A program made the position numbers and the translations under genes. From contig BBDR01000002.1 of the NCBI GenBank assembly GCA_001312405.1, positions 62,001-126,000 on the forward strand: a stretch of 64,000 nucleotides of DNA, read 5' to 3'. Positions 30,649 to 41,763 of the stretch are shown piece after piece; positions within the stretch are counted from its first letter, which is position 1; each line of letters starts with the position of its first letter. Below the pieces are notes generated by a model, which was given only the letters and a program-made list of their open reading frames with translations, was not told where the DNA came from and did not search any database. The DNA is from Clostridium sp. NkU-1. GTDB lineage: Bacteria > Bacillota_A > Clostridia > Lachnospirales > Lachnospiraceae.

Positions 30649-32705
30649 GTGGGGAAATTTCATGACAATCAGATTGCTTATATCAATTTGTCTGCGGGTG
30701 AAGTGAAATTAGAGGAAATCACCAGAGAACTTAGAAAGAACTACATAGGCGGGCCGGGAATCAATACAAAAATCTTATATGATTCCGATGCAGCAGAAAA
30801 TGATGCGCTTTCAGAAATGAACTTATTGATCTTTGGTATCGGACCCAGTGTGGGTACCGGACTTCCAGCCAGTAACCGGTGTACCATAACCGCCAAAAGT
30901 CCCATAACCGATGCATATGGAGATTCCAATCTGGGCGGAGAATTTAATATCAGATTACGTACCATGGGAATCGATCATCTGGTGTTTTCCGGGAAATCAG
31001 ATCATCCTGTGTATGTTCTCATAAAAAGCCAGGGAGAAATTGAGATTTTAGATGCCACTGACCTTTGGGGAATGCATACGGAAAAAGTCACGGAACTGTT
31101 GATTGAACGCCATGGGAAAGGCTCGGAAGTGTGCTGCATAGGGCCGGCAGGAGAGAATCTTGTTCGCTTTGCAAGTGTCATCATGTCAAAATGCCATGTG
31201 GCCGGAAGGACCGGTATGGGATGTGTCATGGGATCAAAGAAGCTGAAAGCCATTGTAGTTGAAAAAAAGATTGGAAAACCTAAGGTATACAACCCGGAAA
31301 AAAATTAAGGAGATCCGGGATGAGTGGATCAAGAAATGCCGTGCATCAGTCATTTTAAAGTCAGGAAACATTCAGGGAACCTTAATGCTAATCAAACGGT
31401 ATCACAAACAGGGCGCCTTACCAATCCGCAATTATCAGGTGTCCGATGATAAAATGGTCAAAAACCTATACCCCGAGAAATTCTTATACAAACACGAAAC
31501 CAAACGAAAGGCATGTATATACTGTCCGGTTGGATGTGCCAGAGAATACGAGATCAAAGAAGGAAAGCATAAAGGAGAAAAGGGAGACCGTATTGACTAC
31601 GGTGCTGTAGCCGGTATAGGGCCATACAACGGAATCTTTGATTGGGCCAGCATCCTTCATCTAAAAAATCTCAGTGATAATCTGGGTTTTGATGCCATTG
31701 AGGGCGGTTCTACCATTGGCTTTATCTTAGAGTGTTACCAGAGAGGTCTGATAAAAGATCCGGAAAAGACCTATGAATTTGGAAATGCAGACGACGTAGA
31801 AGAATTGATGTATAAGATCTGCCGCCGGGAAGGGATCGGCGATATTGCAGCAGAAGGCGCCTACCGGGCTTCTCTTGTTTTACATGCTGAAAAGTATGCA
31901 TTTTGTATCCGCAAATCTTCTGCCGGGCTTCATTCCAATTCCCATCTGGCTAAGTCCTTAAGCTATCTTACCTCTACCAGAGGGGGAGATCATCTGAAAG
32001 GATATGTATTTACTGCAGCCTTTGGTGGATTTTTCTCTGAAGTAGTTTCAAAACATATTTTTAAAACCAAAGCAGAGAAAATTTTGCAAAAGCAGAACAA
32101 AAAGGCCGTGTGGTGTGCTGGCATGAGAATTATAAGTATGTGGTTGACTGCCTGGGCCTGTGTTTATTTGCTGTAACTGCGCTCCCAAGTGCGGGAGCCG
32201 CCTATTTTAATGAATTTGCGGAGATTACCAATGCAGTGCTGGATATGGATTTGACTGATGAAGAGATGTTTTCTGCCGGAGACCGGATTTATCAGCTTCA
32301 AAATGCTTTTAATGTGGCATGCGGCTTAAAGTTTGATGATTATCACTGGCCTGAACGGAAAAAAAGAAGAAGATGTAAAAGATAAATTCATTAAGGGCAC
32401 CACAATTAAGGTAGGCGGGGAAGAAGGAATGCTGCCGGAGTACTTCCGGTACAGAGGATTGACATCAGAAGGGACTCCTACCATAGGCCGTTTTAAGGAA
32501 CTGGGAATTTCCCAATACATAAAAAAAGGCAGATGCCGAAGATATTGACAATGTTTTATCAATGGAAGATTTATTGAAAGAGATCGATTTGAATGCAGAA
32601 CTGACTCCAAAAGAAAACCGGATCAATAATTTTATGAGCTCTCTGATTTGTAAATTGATGACAAAGCAGGATAAAAAGGCACTGAGTCACATGAAAAACG
32701 AGTAA
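30649..32705 (+). CDS. aor: Aldehyde:ferredoxin oxidoreductase (AOR family, tungstopterin; frameshifted)
   Basis: Oxygen-sensitive tungstopterin/4Fe-4S enzyme interconverting carboxylic acids and aldehydes with ferredoxin. The GTG start follows AAGGAGG. Motifs: LRKNYIGGPGINTKILYD, NLLIFGIGPSVGTGLPASNR, AGRTGMGCVMGSKKLKAIVV, the 4Fe-4S C-x2-C-x3-C (ACIYCPVGC), GYFL-like FDAIEGGSTIGFILE, and the last cluster Cys in VDCLGLC. Frames break near 31303, 32105, 32358 and 32525, but the parts sum to about 680 residues, slightly above the usual 600. As first gene of the cluster it probably makes or removes an aryl/acyl aldehyde. Confidence 0.88.
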
Positions 32706-32729
32706 GCATTCCACAAAGGCGGAGATTCC

Positions 32730-33225
32730 ATGGTTTGGTTGAATAATGAAGAGAAGATAGAAATACGGTCATCGGTTTTCATTCCTGTTTCCCAGAACAA
32801 TGCAGGAATTGTTTTCGATCATGTATATAATAGAGAGAAGTTTCGCAAATGGTTTAACGTCATTCCCGCTCTTTGGATCAGCTTTGATAAAAAGCAGATG
32901 GAAGCAGGATGTGTTGGAAGGATTTACTTTACCATGCCTCTGTTTTATTACAAATTAAAAGTCACAGAAGTAATACCTGGGAAATCGATTGTCCTTAAAG
33001 GAGCAGGGGGTCCGATGAGGGGGGAGGCATACTTTAATTTCCATCCCGCAAAGGACGGGATCGTCTTGGAAAACATTCATGTACTATCTGGAAAAAAATA
33101 AGTTTTTCCATAAATATTATGTCTATTGTCTGGTGCCTAATCACCTGGTTTTTATGAAATGGAGGTATTCTGTTTTAAAAAGGCGAATCAGGAGAGAACT
33201 GGAAAAAACAAAAAAAATACTTTAA
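32730..33225 (+). CDS. SRPBCC (START-like) family protein 1
   Basis: Small hydrophobic-ligand-binding fold protein, the family of polyketide cyclases/aromatases and coenzyme Q-binding proteins. N-terminus MVWLNNEEKIEIRSSVFIPV, then FDHVYNREKFRKWFNVIPAL, YYKLKVTEVIPGKSIVLKG and YFNFHPAKDGIVLENIHVL. An extra A near 33093-33099 separates a basic C-terminal tail (NKFFHKYYVYCLVPNHLVF...). Within the cluster it could shape or cyclise the acyl chain; no catalytic residue can be named. Confidence 0.72.
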
Positions 33226-33241
33226 TAAAGAGGTGCTGTTT

Positions 33242-33983
33242 ATGAGAGGTGTTATTTTAGCAGGAGGTCATGGAAAGCGGTTAAATCCACTAACAATTAT
33301 TACTAACAAACATCTGCTTCCGGTCTATAAAAAACCCATGATATATTACCCCATAGAAACCTTAGCCAAAGTGGGAATTGATGATATCCTCATCGTAACA
33401 AGCGGTGAATACTTAGGGCATTTTTACCGGCTTTTAAAAACTGGGGAAGAGTTTGGGGTAAAGCTTCATTATGAGATTCAAGAAGGAAATGAGGGAACAG
33501 GAGCGGCATTATTATGTGCGGAAGAATTTGCAAAGTCAGACGAGTTTATGGTAATTCTTGGAGATAATATAGTGACCGAAGACCTGACAGCTTTTGTAAA
33601 AGATTTTGAAAAGGAAAAAGAAGAATTCAGTGCCAAGATTCTCATTACTCAGTCGGAAAATCCAAAGCTTTACGGTGTTGTTGAATTTGAAAAAAATAGG
33701 GTCACCAGACTGGTGGAAAAGCCCAAAGTTCCTTTCTCCAATTACGTTAATACTGGTTTATGGATTTTCAAACCAGAGGTATTTGATCTTTTAAAAGAAA
33801 TGAAAATAAGTGCAAGAAATGAATATGAAACTACCGATGTTCTTCACCTATATGCAAAACAGAAAAAAACTTACCTATGGAATTTTGACCTCTAAATGGA
33901 CTGATGCCGGAACATTTGAGCAGTTATATGAGGCTACTGTTTTAATGAAAGAGTTAGAGGAGAAGGAGAAAAAAAGAAATTGA
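33242..33983 (+). CDS. rmlA: Glucose-1-phosphate thymidylyltransferase
   Basis: Makes dTDP-glucose, the entry to deoxysugar synthesis. Nucleotidyltransferase signature MRGVILAGGHGKRLNPLT, then KPMIYYPIETLAKVGI, VILGDNIV (metal-binding Asp), GVVEFEKNRVTRLVEKPK, NTGLWIFKPEVFDLL. An indel near 33890 hides the C-terminal SKWTDAGTFEQLYEAT. AAAGAGGTG precedes the ATG. The stop overlaps the TTG start of the glycosyltransferase. Partner rmlB lies 14 kb downstream in the same cluster. Confidence 0.88.
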
Positions 33984-35187
33984 AAAAGATCATGTTTATC
34001 AGTCTTCCGGTGTCAGGTCATGTAAACCCTCAGCTCAACTTGTGTAAGGAATTGTCCCAGAGAAATGTGAACCTTATTTATTATACATTTGAACAGTATT
34101 TCTACAAGTTTAACGATATGGACGGGGTGGATTTGCGGAAATATCCAGATGATTTTTATCATTATTACAATAAACTTGCAGCAAATGAGAAGCTTCAGTC
34201 CCAGTTTATGAATTTGCTCTATGTATTTTATACATTTACAGAAAAACTCCTTCCTTTCATGATGAGGGAGGTGGAAAAAGAAAAGCCGGATCTTATTATA
34301 TGCGATACTTTAGCCATCTGGAGTAAGATTGCAGCCCGATATTATCATATCCCTTATGTATATTTTGTAAGCAGTTTTATGGGAGATAAGATCATGATGA
34401 AAGAAACCCCTGCTTTTACCTTAAGTCTTGTAAAGAGCGCGGCAGTTTCCATTCCCTATATCCTTAAATTTCCACCATTATTAAGCGGCTGGAAAAGCAG
34501 TATGGCAAGGTTGTTGATAAACCGTGGAATATCATGGAGCCGGAAGGAAAATACACCATGGTGGTCACATCGAAAGATTTTCACCCTGGCGGATATAAAT
34601 ATCCTTCCAATGTAAAATTCGTAGGCCCCGCTTTTGTGGATCATGAGCCTCTCACCGAAGAAAAAGATACCATATTCATCAGTCTTGGAACCATCTGCTT
34701 TAGCGATACCTACTGGGATATCTGTATTGATGCTTCCAAGGACCTGGGCTACCAGGTAGTGGTATCATTTGGCGGAAACATGAATAATAAGGTAAATGCA
34801 GCCGGATTGCCGGATAACGTGAAGATTTATAAAAACTTAAGCTTAGAGGAATACCGTAATGTATTAAAACGGTCTGTATTATTTATTTCACACGGAGGTT
34901 TTAATAGTATCAGTGATTCCATTCTATATGAGACCCCTCTTATCATATGCCCTGGCCATGCAGAGCAGGCCAGCAACGGAAGAGTGGTGGAAGAGGATGG
35001 ATGTGGAAAACTATTCATTGCAAATACCGAACAATTTCGAAAAGAGAACCTGAAGGCACTGATTATTCAGGTAATCAATGATGCTGGTATGAAAAAGAAT
35101 TTATCAAAATACCGCAAGTCCTTTTTAGAATCTCCCGGTTTTAAAAAGATTGTTGATGAATTAGGCCGGGATTATGAGTTGTTTTGA
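33980..35187 (+). CDS. GT1 (MGT/UGT-like) glycosyltransferase
   Basis: GT-B fold transferase like macrolide glycosyltransferases, using NDP-sugars on small hydrophobic acceptors. N-terminal acceptor domain starts IMFISLPVSGHVNPQLNL; the donor domain has FISLGTICF, VVVSFGGN, and the signature VLFISHGGFNSISDSILYETPLIICPG region (His-Gly-Gly at about residue 305). A frameshift near 34505 splits it into two frames. TTG start, coupled to rmlA. It most likely attaches the dTDP-sugar to the cluster's product. Confidence 0.88.
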
Positions 35188-35210
35188 TAAATTTATGAAG
35201 GAGATGGATT

Positions 35211-36180
35211 ATGGCTTTTATCGTAAATACGGCGCAATACCTGCCTGACAATGAAATATTCAATGAAGATTTAACGCAGTTTCCATTAAAATACCGGCAG
35301 CTCATTGAAGAAAAGGCCGGAATTAAGGCAAGAAGGCACGTAATGAAAGAGTGTACTTCGGATATTGGGGCTTTGGCAGTAAGGCAGCTCTTAGATAAAA
35401 CGGGAATCGATCCAATGGAGATTGATGCGCTCGTCTGTGTAACTTCCTCTCCTGACCGGATTCAGCCTGCCACTGCTACAAGAATTCAGGAGAAATGCGG
35501 ATTAAAAAACGCCTTTGCTTTTGATCTTAATTCTGTTTGCAGCGGGGGGATCTATGGGCTAAAGATTGCCTCATCTCTCATAAAAGATGGGTTAAAGAAT
35601 GTAATTGTGGTGGCCGCCGAGGTATACAGCAGGTTATTAAACCCTAAAGATATTGCAACGTTTCCTTATTTTGGAGATGGAGCTGCTGCTGTCCTTTTGT
35701 CAGATCATGGAATCTATGAGCTTAAAGATATCCTGCTTTTTTTCCGACGGGAGCGGATGTGATGTGATCCAGGTTCCTGCCGGCGGAAGCATGCTTCCAG
35801 CTTCAGCTGTAAAAAAAGAGCGGGACTATTACTTTTCTATGGAAGGACAAAGTGTCTATTGTTTTGCCTGTGAAAAAGGGAGCGAAATGATTGAAACTCT
35901 GGCAAAAAGGAATTCAGCCGCGGCCGGCCGGATCATCACCCATCAGGCCAATTTAAATATCATTAAAGAGATTGCCAGACGCACGAATATTCCCAGTGAA
36001 AGGTTCTTCATTAATCTGGAGAAATATGCCAATACCGCTGGAGCATCCGTTCTCATTGCACTTAACGAATATCTGGAGACGGAAGAAGCAGAAAAGGAAG
36101 ATAATGTCTTTCTCGTGGCTTTCGGAGGAGGCCTTTCCTGGGGAGGGTGCTATCTAAAGAAATCCATACCAAATAAATAG
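35211..36180 (+). CDS. 3-oxoacyl-ACP synthase III (KAS III, first copy)
   Basis: FabH-like condensing enzyme that starts acyl chains from an acyl-CoA. The Cys-His-Asn triad is visible: FDLNSVCSGGIYGLKIASS (Cys near 108), RIITHQANLNIIKEIA and KYANTAGASVLIAL. It also has GIKARRHV and FPYFGDGAAAVLL. An extra T near 35740 splits the gene; together about 320 residues. AAGGAG precedes the ATG. With IorAB in the cluster, an arylacetyl-CoA starter is a reasonable guess but not shown. Confidence 0.88.
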
Positions 36181-36203
36181 AATAGAAAAAGGGAGGATAA
36201 AGT

Positions 36204-36431
36204 ATGCTGGATCTGATCATGACGCTTGCCACAGATATTTTTGAGGATGATGATATCCTGCCTTCTTCCAGACTGGAAGAAGCAAAGAAATTTGATTCCA
36301 TGAATCTGGTTCAATTCATAATTGAACTGAGTGAGGCTCTGGAAATGGACATTGAAGATGAAGAAGTGGAGAAAACCATGACATTTGCAGAAGTCGCAAA
36401 GAGCCTGGAAGCAAAGAAATTATCTAAGTAA
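36204..36431 (+). CDS. Acyl carrier protein 1
   Basis: A 75-residue ACP with the phosphopantetheine-accepting Ser in KKFDSMNLVQFIIELSEALE and the usual acidic helical profile (DEEVEKTMTFAEVAKSL). Intact, GGGAGG ribosome site. It follows the first KAS III gene. The PPTase at 49571 would activate it. Confidence 0.9.
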   Translation: MLDLIMTLATDIFEDDDILPSSRLEEAKKFDSMNLVQFIIELSEALEMDIEDEEVEKTMTFAEVAKSLEAKKLSK

Positions 36432-36455
36432 AACCAATGATATGAGGTGTGTGCC

Positions 36456-37402
36456 ATGGAATTCAGACTTCTGACTGAAGGCTCTGAGAAACTTAGTTTT
36501 ATAAATGGGTGGGAACATGCATTTAGCCGGTCTTTTGAAAAACAGGATTATGACTGGATCTTTGATCCGCGGAATCACGTATACGGAGCCGTTGACGGAA
36601 CCGTTGTTGCAGCCGGGTATTGTCTGCTGCAAAGTCAGGCCGTTTTTAAGGGGCAGCCTGTAATAAGCGGGTTGTGCAACAATGTATTTGTTACGCCGGA
36701 ATATCAGGGCTGTCATTTGTTTACAAAACTGGGGCGCCATGTGCTTTTAAAAGCCAGGGAACAGGAGATGGGGATTTTAATTGGAATGCCCAACGAAAAG
36801 GCTCTTCCCGGACACCGGAGAGCAGGGTGGAGTGTTTTTTTCAAAGAATTATTATCTGGAAAGGAAGGGAGAAGAGGACTTGATTTTCGATGAGCCGGAT
36901 TATAACGACCGGATCATATCCATTGATTCCCTTAATTTTCCCCTCTGGAAAAAAAGCCTTTTCAGAATTTACCCGCAAGATTGCTGCTGGAAGGTCATTT
37001 TCCATCATAAAAAGAGAAGATTACTTCTCCTGGCGGTATTTGGAACGTCCCTCAGGGGATTACAGACCATTTATTTATCAGGAGGAAGGAACGGTGAAAG
37101 GATATGTAGTGTATAAATATTACCAGCCTTTTAACCGGATACATATCCTTGACATGGAAGCAGAAAACGAGACCATTTTCCAGGAATTATTAAAGGCTGC
37201 AGGCACCATAAAACAATCGGTTTCCCTTATTAACGTGTTAGGCTCTACCATATATGCGGATTATTTTTTTTCCATGCAGGTTTTTTTAAAAAGCCTGGAA
37301 TACAGCAACCTCATTGCATACACCCCACTGACAAACGATCCGGTTTCTTTTGGAAATACCTGCAATCTGGTCATGGGCGATAATGAAGTTTTTTTAGAAT
37401 AA
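36456..37402 (+). CDS. GNAT-family N-acetyltransferase (frameshifted)
   Basis: Putative acyltransferase with a GNAT acetyl-CoA fold: VDGTVVAAGYCLLQSQAVF, NNVFVTPEYQGCHLFTKLG (motif A region), then ILIGMPNEKALPGHRRAGW. After breaks near 36885 and 36945 the C-terminal half continues (SGKKAFSEFTRKIAAGR, DYFSWRYLERPSGDYRPF, GYVVYKYYQPFNRIHILD). This two-part layout is seen in GNATs that act on sugars or polysaccharide precursors. It could acetylate an amino sugar on the product. ATG 36456 is nine bases after GAGGTG. Confidence 0.75.
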
Positions 37403-37425
37403 CGGACAAATAAGGAGATACAAAA

Positions 37426-37845
37426 GTGGCATATGCAAAAGCAAACGCCGTGTTATACGGGAAATTAGACGAGATTTTTGAATTTATCCTGGATGGAAGA
37501 AATAATAAGAACTGGCGGCCCGGTGTGAAATCTGTAGAATATTTGTCAGAAGGAACCATTGGTGCCGGTACCCTGTTCTTACAGGAGATGTATGGCCCTC
37601 CCACAAGGGTCATTAAAGCGGATTATAAAATCCTGGAATGTGACAGGTATAGAAAGATTTCTTTTGTGCTCTTAAACGGCCCCTATACGCCGGTAGGCAC
37701 TTTTACATTTGAAGTGACCGAAGAAGGCATATCCGTGGACTTTTCCATGGAAGAGGCCGGTGTGGTCAGCCGGGAACGGGAGATGCATTTCCAAAAGGTT
37801 GTAAATGATATTCATAATCTCCAAAAACATTTTGGAAGGAAATGA
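37426..37845 (+). CDS. SRPBCC family protein 2
   Basis: A 139-residue START-like protein: MAYAKANAVLYGKLDEIFEF, NKNWRPGVKSVEYLSEG, VIKADYKILECDRYRKISFV and GTFTFEVTEEGISVDFSMEE. Intact; GTG start after AAGGAGA. Together with the protein at 32730 the cluster has two such folds. They may be cyclase/chaperone-like, but no function is proven. Confidence 0.8.
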   Translation: MAYAKANAVLYGKLDEIFEFILDGRNNKNWRPGVKSVEYLSEGTIGAGTLFLQEMYGPPTRVIKADYKILECDRYRKISFVLLNGPYTPVGTFTFEVTEEGISVDFSMEEAGVVSREREMHFQKVVNDIHNLQKHFGRK

Positions 37846-37852
37846 TAAATGT

Positions 37853-39584
37853 ATGAAAAATTTACTCTTAGGAAATGAAGCAGTTGCAAGAGGTGCGTTT
37901 GAATCTGGCGTAACAGTGGCTACTGCCTATCCAGGTACTCCCAGTACGGAAATCACGGAAAATATCGCAAACTATAAAACCATTAACACAGAATGGTCCC
38001 CCAATGAGAAGGTAGCCTTAGAGGTGGGGATCGGAGCTTCCATCGCGGGAGCAAGAACTATTGTTTCCATGAAACATGTGGGACTGAATGTAGCGGCTGA
38101 TCCTCTCATGTCAGTTTCCTATCCGGGCGTGAATGCAGGTCTGCTGCTTGCAGTTGCAGACGATCCCAGTCAGCACAGTTCTCAGAATGAGCAGGATACC
38201 AGGTACTTTGGAATGGCGGCAAAAGTTCCGGTACTGGAACCCTCGGACAGCAGGAATGCAAAGATTTTGTAGGATATGGGCTTGAAATCAGCGAGACATT
38301 TGACACACCGGTTATTCTTCGTTTAAACACAAGAGTCTCTCATTCACAAAGTATGGTGGAGCTGAACGAAGAAGGGGCCTGCCAGTTAAAAGAGTATGAC
38401 CAGAATCCGGGCAAGTACATTGTGCTCCTGCAGTGGCGAAAAAAAGGAGAGTCATTGCAGAGGAACGGTTAAGAAGGCTTGAAGAGTTTGCAGAAACCAC
38501 GAAGCTTAATACTGTGGAATATAAAGACAGGGAGATCGGAGTCATTACCAGCGGCATGGCCTATCAATATGCCAAAGAAGTGCTGCCAGAAGCCTCTTAT
38601 TTAAAACTAGGCCTTTCTTATCCCCTTCCCAGGAAAAAGATTACGGAATTTGTTAAAAGCTGTAAGACTGTCTATGTTATCGAAGAACTGGAACCAATCT
38701 TTGAAGAGAAGATTAAATCCTGGGGGCTGTCTGTCATTGGCAAAGATGTGATTCCTGTTATCGGAGAGTTAAATCCGGAGATTATCAGGACTTCGGTACT
38801 TTCGGAAACCATAGATGGAGTGAAGACGGAACTGGCAAAGGAGATTCCCATCCGGCCTCCTGTTCTTTGTCCGGGCTGTCATCACAGAGGCATTTTCTAC
38901 GTCTTAAATAAACTGAAGCTTCATGTCTCGGGAGATATCGGCTGCTATACTCTGGCAGCATTTGCGCCCTTAAATGCAATGGATACGTCCATTTGCATGG
39001 GGGCCAGCATTGGAATGGCATTTGGGTTCGAGAAAGCCAGAGGAAAAGAATTTTCAAAGAAGACCGTTGCAGTGATCGGCGATTCCACCTTCATTCATTC
39101 CGGTATCACGGCCTTGATTGATGTGGTATATAACCAGGGAAATACCACGGTTATGATACTGGATAATTCCACCACAGCTATGACCGGACACCAGGATCAT
39201 CCGGGAACTGGCTGTACCATCGGAGGAGAAAAGAGCCGGCCCGTTGATTTTACTGCTCTGGCACAAGCCATCGGTATAAAAAGAATTCAGACCGTAGATG
39301 CCTACGACATTGGGGAATTAGAGAGAATTGTTATGGAAGAGACTCAGGCAGAAGAGCCTTCCCTCATCATCACCAAACGGCCCTGTGTACTTCTTAAAAA
39401 AACCTCTCTTATCCATGAGCCACTTGCCATTACCGGCTGCAAAGGCTGCAAAGCATGTATGAAGCTTGGATGTCCTGCCATATCCTTTATCCGTGGCAGG
39501 GCAGAGATTAAGAAAGAACTTTGCGCAGGATGTGCCCTCTGCACCAGAATATGCAAATTTGATGCAATTAAGAAAGAGGTGTGA
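37853..39584 (+). CDS. iorA: Indolepyruvate (arylpyruvate):ferredoxin oxidoreductase alpha subunit
   Basis: Thiamine-diphosphate/4Fe-4S enzyme that decarboxylates arylpyruvates to arylacetyl-CoA while reducing ferredoxin. Features in order: LLGNEAVARGAFESGVTVAT, AYPGTPSTEITENIA, SMKHVGLNVAADPLM, PVLCPGCHHRGIFYVL, the TPP site (GDIGCYTLAAFAPLNAMD, VAVIGDSTFIHSGI, ILDNSTTAMTGHQDHPG), and two C-terminal 4Fe-4S sets (CKGCKACMKLGC; CAGCALCTRICKFDA). Breaks near 38265 and 38435. About 575-580 residues, the usual size. iorB follows after one base. Confidence 0.93.
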
Positions 39585-39585
39585 G

Positions 39586-40200
39586 ATGAATATCCTAATA
39601 GCAGCAGTGGGTGGCCAGGGAGCAGTGCTCGCCAGCAGAATTCTTGGGAAAATGGCTCAAAACAGTGGGCTTGATGTAAAAGTTTCGGAAGTACACGGCA
39701 TGTCACAAAGAGGCGGAAGCGTGGTCACCTATGTAAGATTTGGTGAAAAAATCAATTCCCCTATTATAGAGAAAGGAACCGCAGATATTATTCTTGCCTT
39801 TGAGATGTTAGAGGGGGTAAGATATGTGGAATGGTTAAAACAGGGAGGCATCTTAATCACAAGCAGACAAAGAATTGATCCCATGCCGGTAATCACTGGT
39901 GCGGCAGGGTATCCGGAGAATTTAGAGGAGCGGCTTTATAATTTGCCAATCCATTATAAGACAATCGATGCCAATACCTATGCCGAAGAAGCCGGCAGTC
40001 AAAAGACCGTCAATGTAGTTTTAATCGGAGCCCTGGCAGCAGCCATGGACATGGAAAAAGAGAAATGGCATAACGCAATAAAAGAAGCCGTGCCGGAAAA
40101 ACTGTTGGAAATTAATTTAAAAGCGTTTGAAATTGGATATAAAAAAGGCAGTTGCCATGATGTGGTTAAGAAGGATCTGTGTTTCCAGAAGGAATCCTGA
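39586..40200 (+). CDS. iorB: Indolepyruvate:ferredoxin oxidoreductase beta subunit
   Basis: Gamma-type subunit of the ketoacid oxidoreductase: LIAAVGGQGAVLASRILGKMA, VSEVHGMSQRGGSVVTYVRFG, ADIILAFEMLEGVRYVEWL, NVVLIGALAAAMDM. Intact 204 residues, immediately after iorA. Together they would supply phenylacetyl-, hydroxyphenylacetyl- or indoleacetyl-CoA and reduced ferredoxin; the ferredoxin could drive the aldehyde oxidoreductase at 30649. Confidence 0.92.
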   Translation: MNILIAAVGGQGAVLASRILGKMAQNSGLDVKVSEVHGMSQRGGSVVTYVRFGEKINSPIIEKGTADIILAFEMLEGVRYVEWLKQGGILITSRQRIDPMPVITGAAGYPENLEERLYNLPIHYKTIDANTYAEEAGSQKTVNVVLIGALAAAMDMEKEKWHNAIKEAVPEKLLEINLKAFEIGYKKGSCHDVVKKDLCFQKES

Positions 40201-40262
40201 GGGACGCCTTTACTTATAATTAAAAGTATTAAAGAATGATGAAAAGAAAAAGGAGAAATTGT

Positions 40263-40570
40263 ATGAGACAATTAAACAAAGAGACCAAAAAAAGAGATCA
40301 AAGATATGGTATACGATTTTTTAGCCGATGAGTGTGAGGTTTCCGTAACAGAGCTTAAAGAAGATCTATCGGTTATTGATGATTTAGACGGAGATTCCCT
40401 CATGTTTGTTGAAATGATCGAACAGTTAAAAAAAGAAATACGGCTTAAACATCCAGATGCAGAATATCGGAAAGTATCTTCTTAAAAACCCGGCAAACAC
40501 CATAAGAGAAGTGGTTGAGACTGCCTGGCTGGTCTATGAAAAGGAAAATGATATCGTGGAGGCGCTTTAA
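40263..40570 (+). CDS. Acyl carrier protein 2 (two frameshifts)
   Basis: Not visible as one open frame: indels in A-runs near 40287 and 40432 hide it. Corrected, it is a 101-residue ACP beginning MRQLNKETKKEIKDMVYDF with the attachment Ser in DDLDGDSLMFVEMIEQLKKK and ending TAWLVYEKENDIVEAL. It follows iorB and precedes an enoyl-CoA hydratase gene by 3 nt. It is longer and more divergent than ACP 1. Confidence 0.78.
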
Positions 40571-40572
40571 CC

Positions 40573-41309
40573 ATGAACACAGAGTCCAGTCTCATGGTGG
40601 AGTATGATTTTGCTGGGGAAACCATTGGGGTTTTAAGACTTCATAACGGAAGGGATAATAAGGTGGATCATGGGGTGTTTCTTGATATTTTTGAGTTGGA
40701 GCAATGGTTACTTGAAAACCGGTTCAAAGGCTGATCATCACCGGAAATGGAAGAAACTTCAGCAAGGGCGCGAATGTGGAACAGATCAGGACTTATAAAG
40801 AACGCGAAGAGGTTCTAAAAAAAGAACTGGACCAGGGAAAGAAGATTTTGTCCTACATAGAATCACTTCCACTTGTAACTGTGGCCGTTATTCAGGGAGC
40901 CTGTTTTGGGGCTGGGCTTGAGATTGCCCTTAGCTGCGATTACCGCCTGGCAGCGGAAAATGCCATGTTTTCCTTCCCGGAAGCAACCCTCGGACTTTTG
41001 CCTGGGTTTGGAGGAACGGTAAGGCTTCCTGCCTTAATCGGCCAGGGAGCTGCAAAAAGGCTGATCTTATCAGGAGATATCATAACCAGTGAAGAGGCCC
41101 TCCGTCTGGGACTGGCAGATGAGGTGGCCGGAAAAAAAGAAGTATTCCCAAAAGCCGTAGAGCTGATACGGGAGTTAACGGACAACCGTTCTGTCAAACA
41201 AATTGCATACTTATTCAGCATCATGAATCAGTCAAGGGCCAACTGTTGGCCCTTGCATGAAAAAGAAAGCAGATATTTTGCAGATCTGATGAAGACTATG
41301 GATATCTGA
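40573..41309 (+). CDS. Enoyl-CoA hydratase/isomerase (crotonase) 1
   Basis: Crotonase-fold enzyme with both Glu positions used for hydration: GACFGAGLEIALSCDYRLAA (first Glu) and FSFPEATLGLLPGFGGTVRLP (second Glu). The oxyanion segment ITGNGRNFSKGANVEQI lies upstream. One indel near 40730 splits the first 50 residues. It would add or remove water, or decarboxylate, on CoA- or ACP-bound acyl chains. Contains a perfect 23-bp palindrome at 41233-41255. Confidence 0.87.
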
Positions 41310-41320
41310 CCGGACAGGAG

Positions 41321-41763
41321 ATGATTTTATTTTAACCAATGAGTGTTGGTTTGAGGTCCAGGGGTATGAGCTGGATTCTTTCAAACATGTCAATAATTCC
41401 GTTTATTTAAACTATCTGGAAACTGTGCGATGGAAGTTCTTTCAGGAATATAACATGATGAAGGATTTGGAACGAGAGAAGTTATATCCGGTGGTCATTG
41501 AAGTGAATATTAAATATTTAAAAGAATTGCGGATGTTTGATCAGTTTGTCATAATCAGCCGTTACTGGATTGAGAACAACTATATCGTATCTGACCATAA
41601 AGCAGTATATAAAGATCCCAAAATAACCATGATGAAAGCAAAAGTTAAGATGCTGCTGGTATCCGGGGAACGTATTGTGCATGACATTCCGCCTCATATA
41701 AAAGAAATGTTTTTGTCCGGAGAACCGGTCATGGCCCATAGGGGGGAAGGCTTTGATATATAA
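41321..41763 (+). CDS. 4HBT-type acyl-CoA thioesterase
   Basis: Hot-dog fold thioesterase: CWFEVQGYELDSFKHVNNSV, YLNYLETVRWKFFQEYNMM, IEVNIKYLKELRMFDQFVI, then KAKVKMLLVSGERIVHDIP. ATG 41321 reaches the readable frame only if one T is added to the run at 41330-41333; no other good start is in frame upstream. It may release the finished acyl chain or edit wrong starters. The stop overlaps the next start. Confidence 0.8.
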
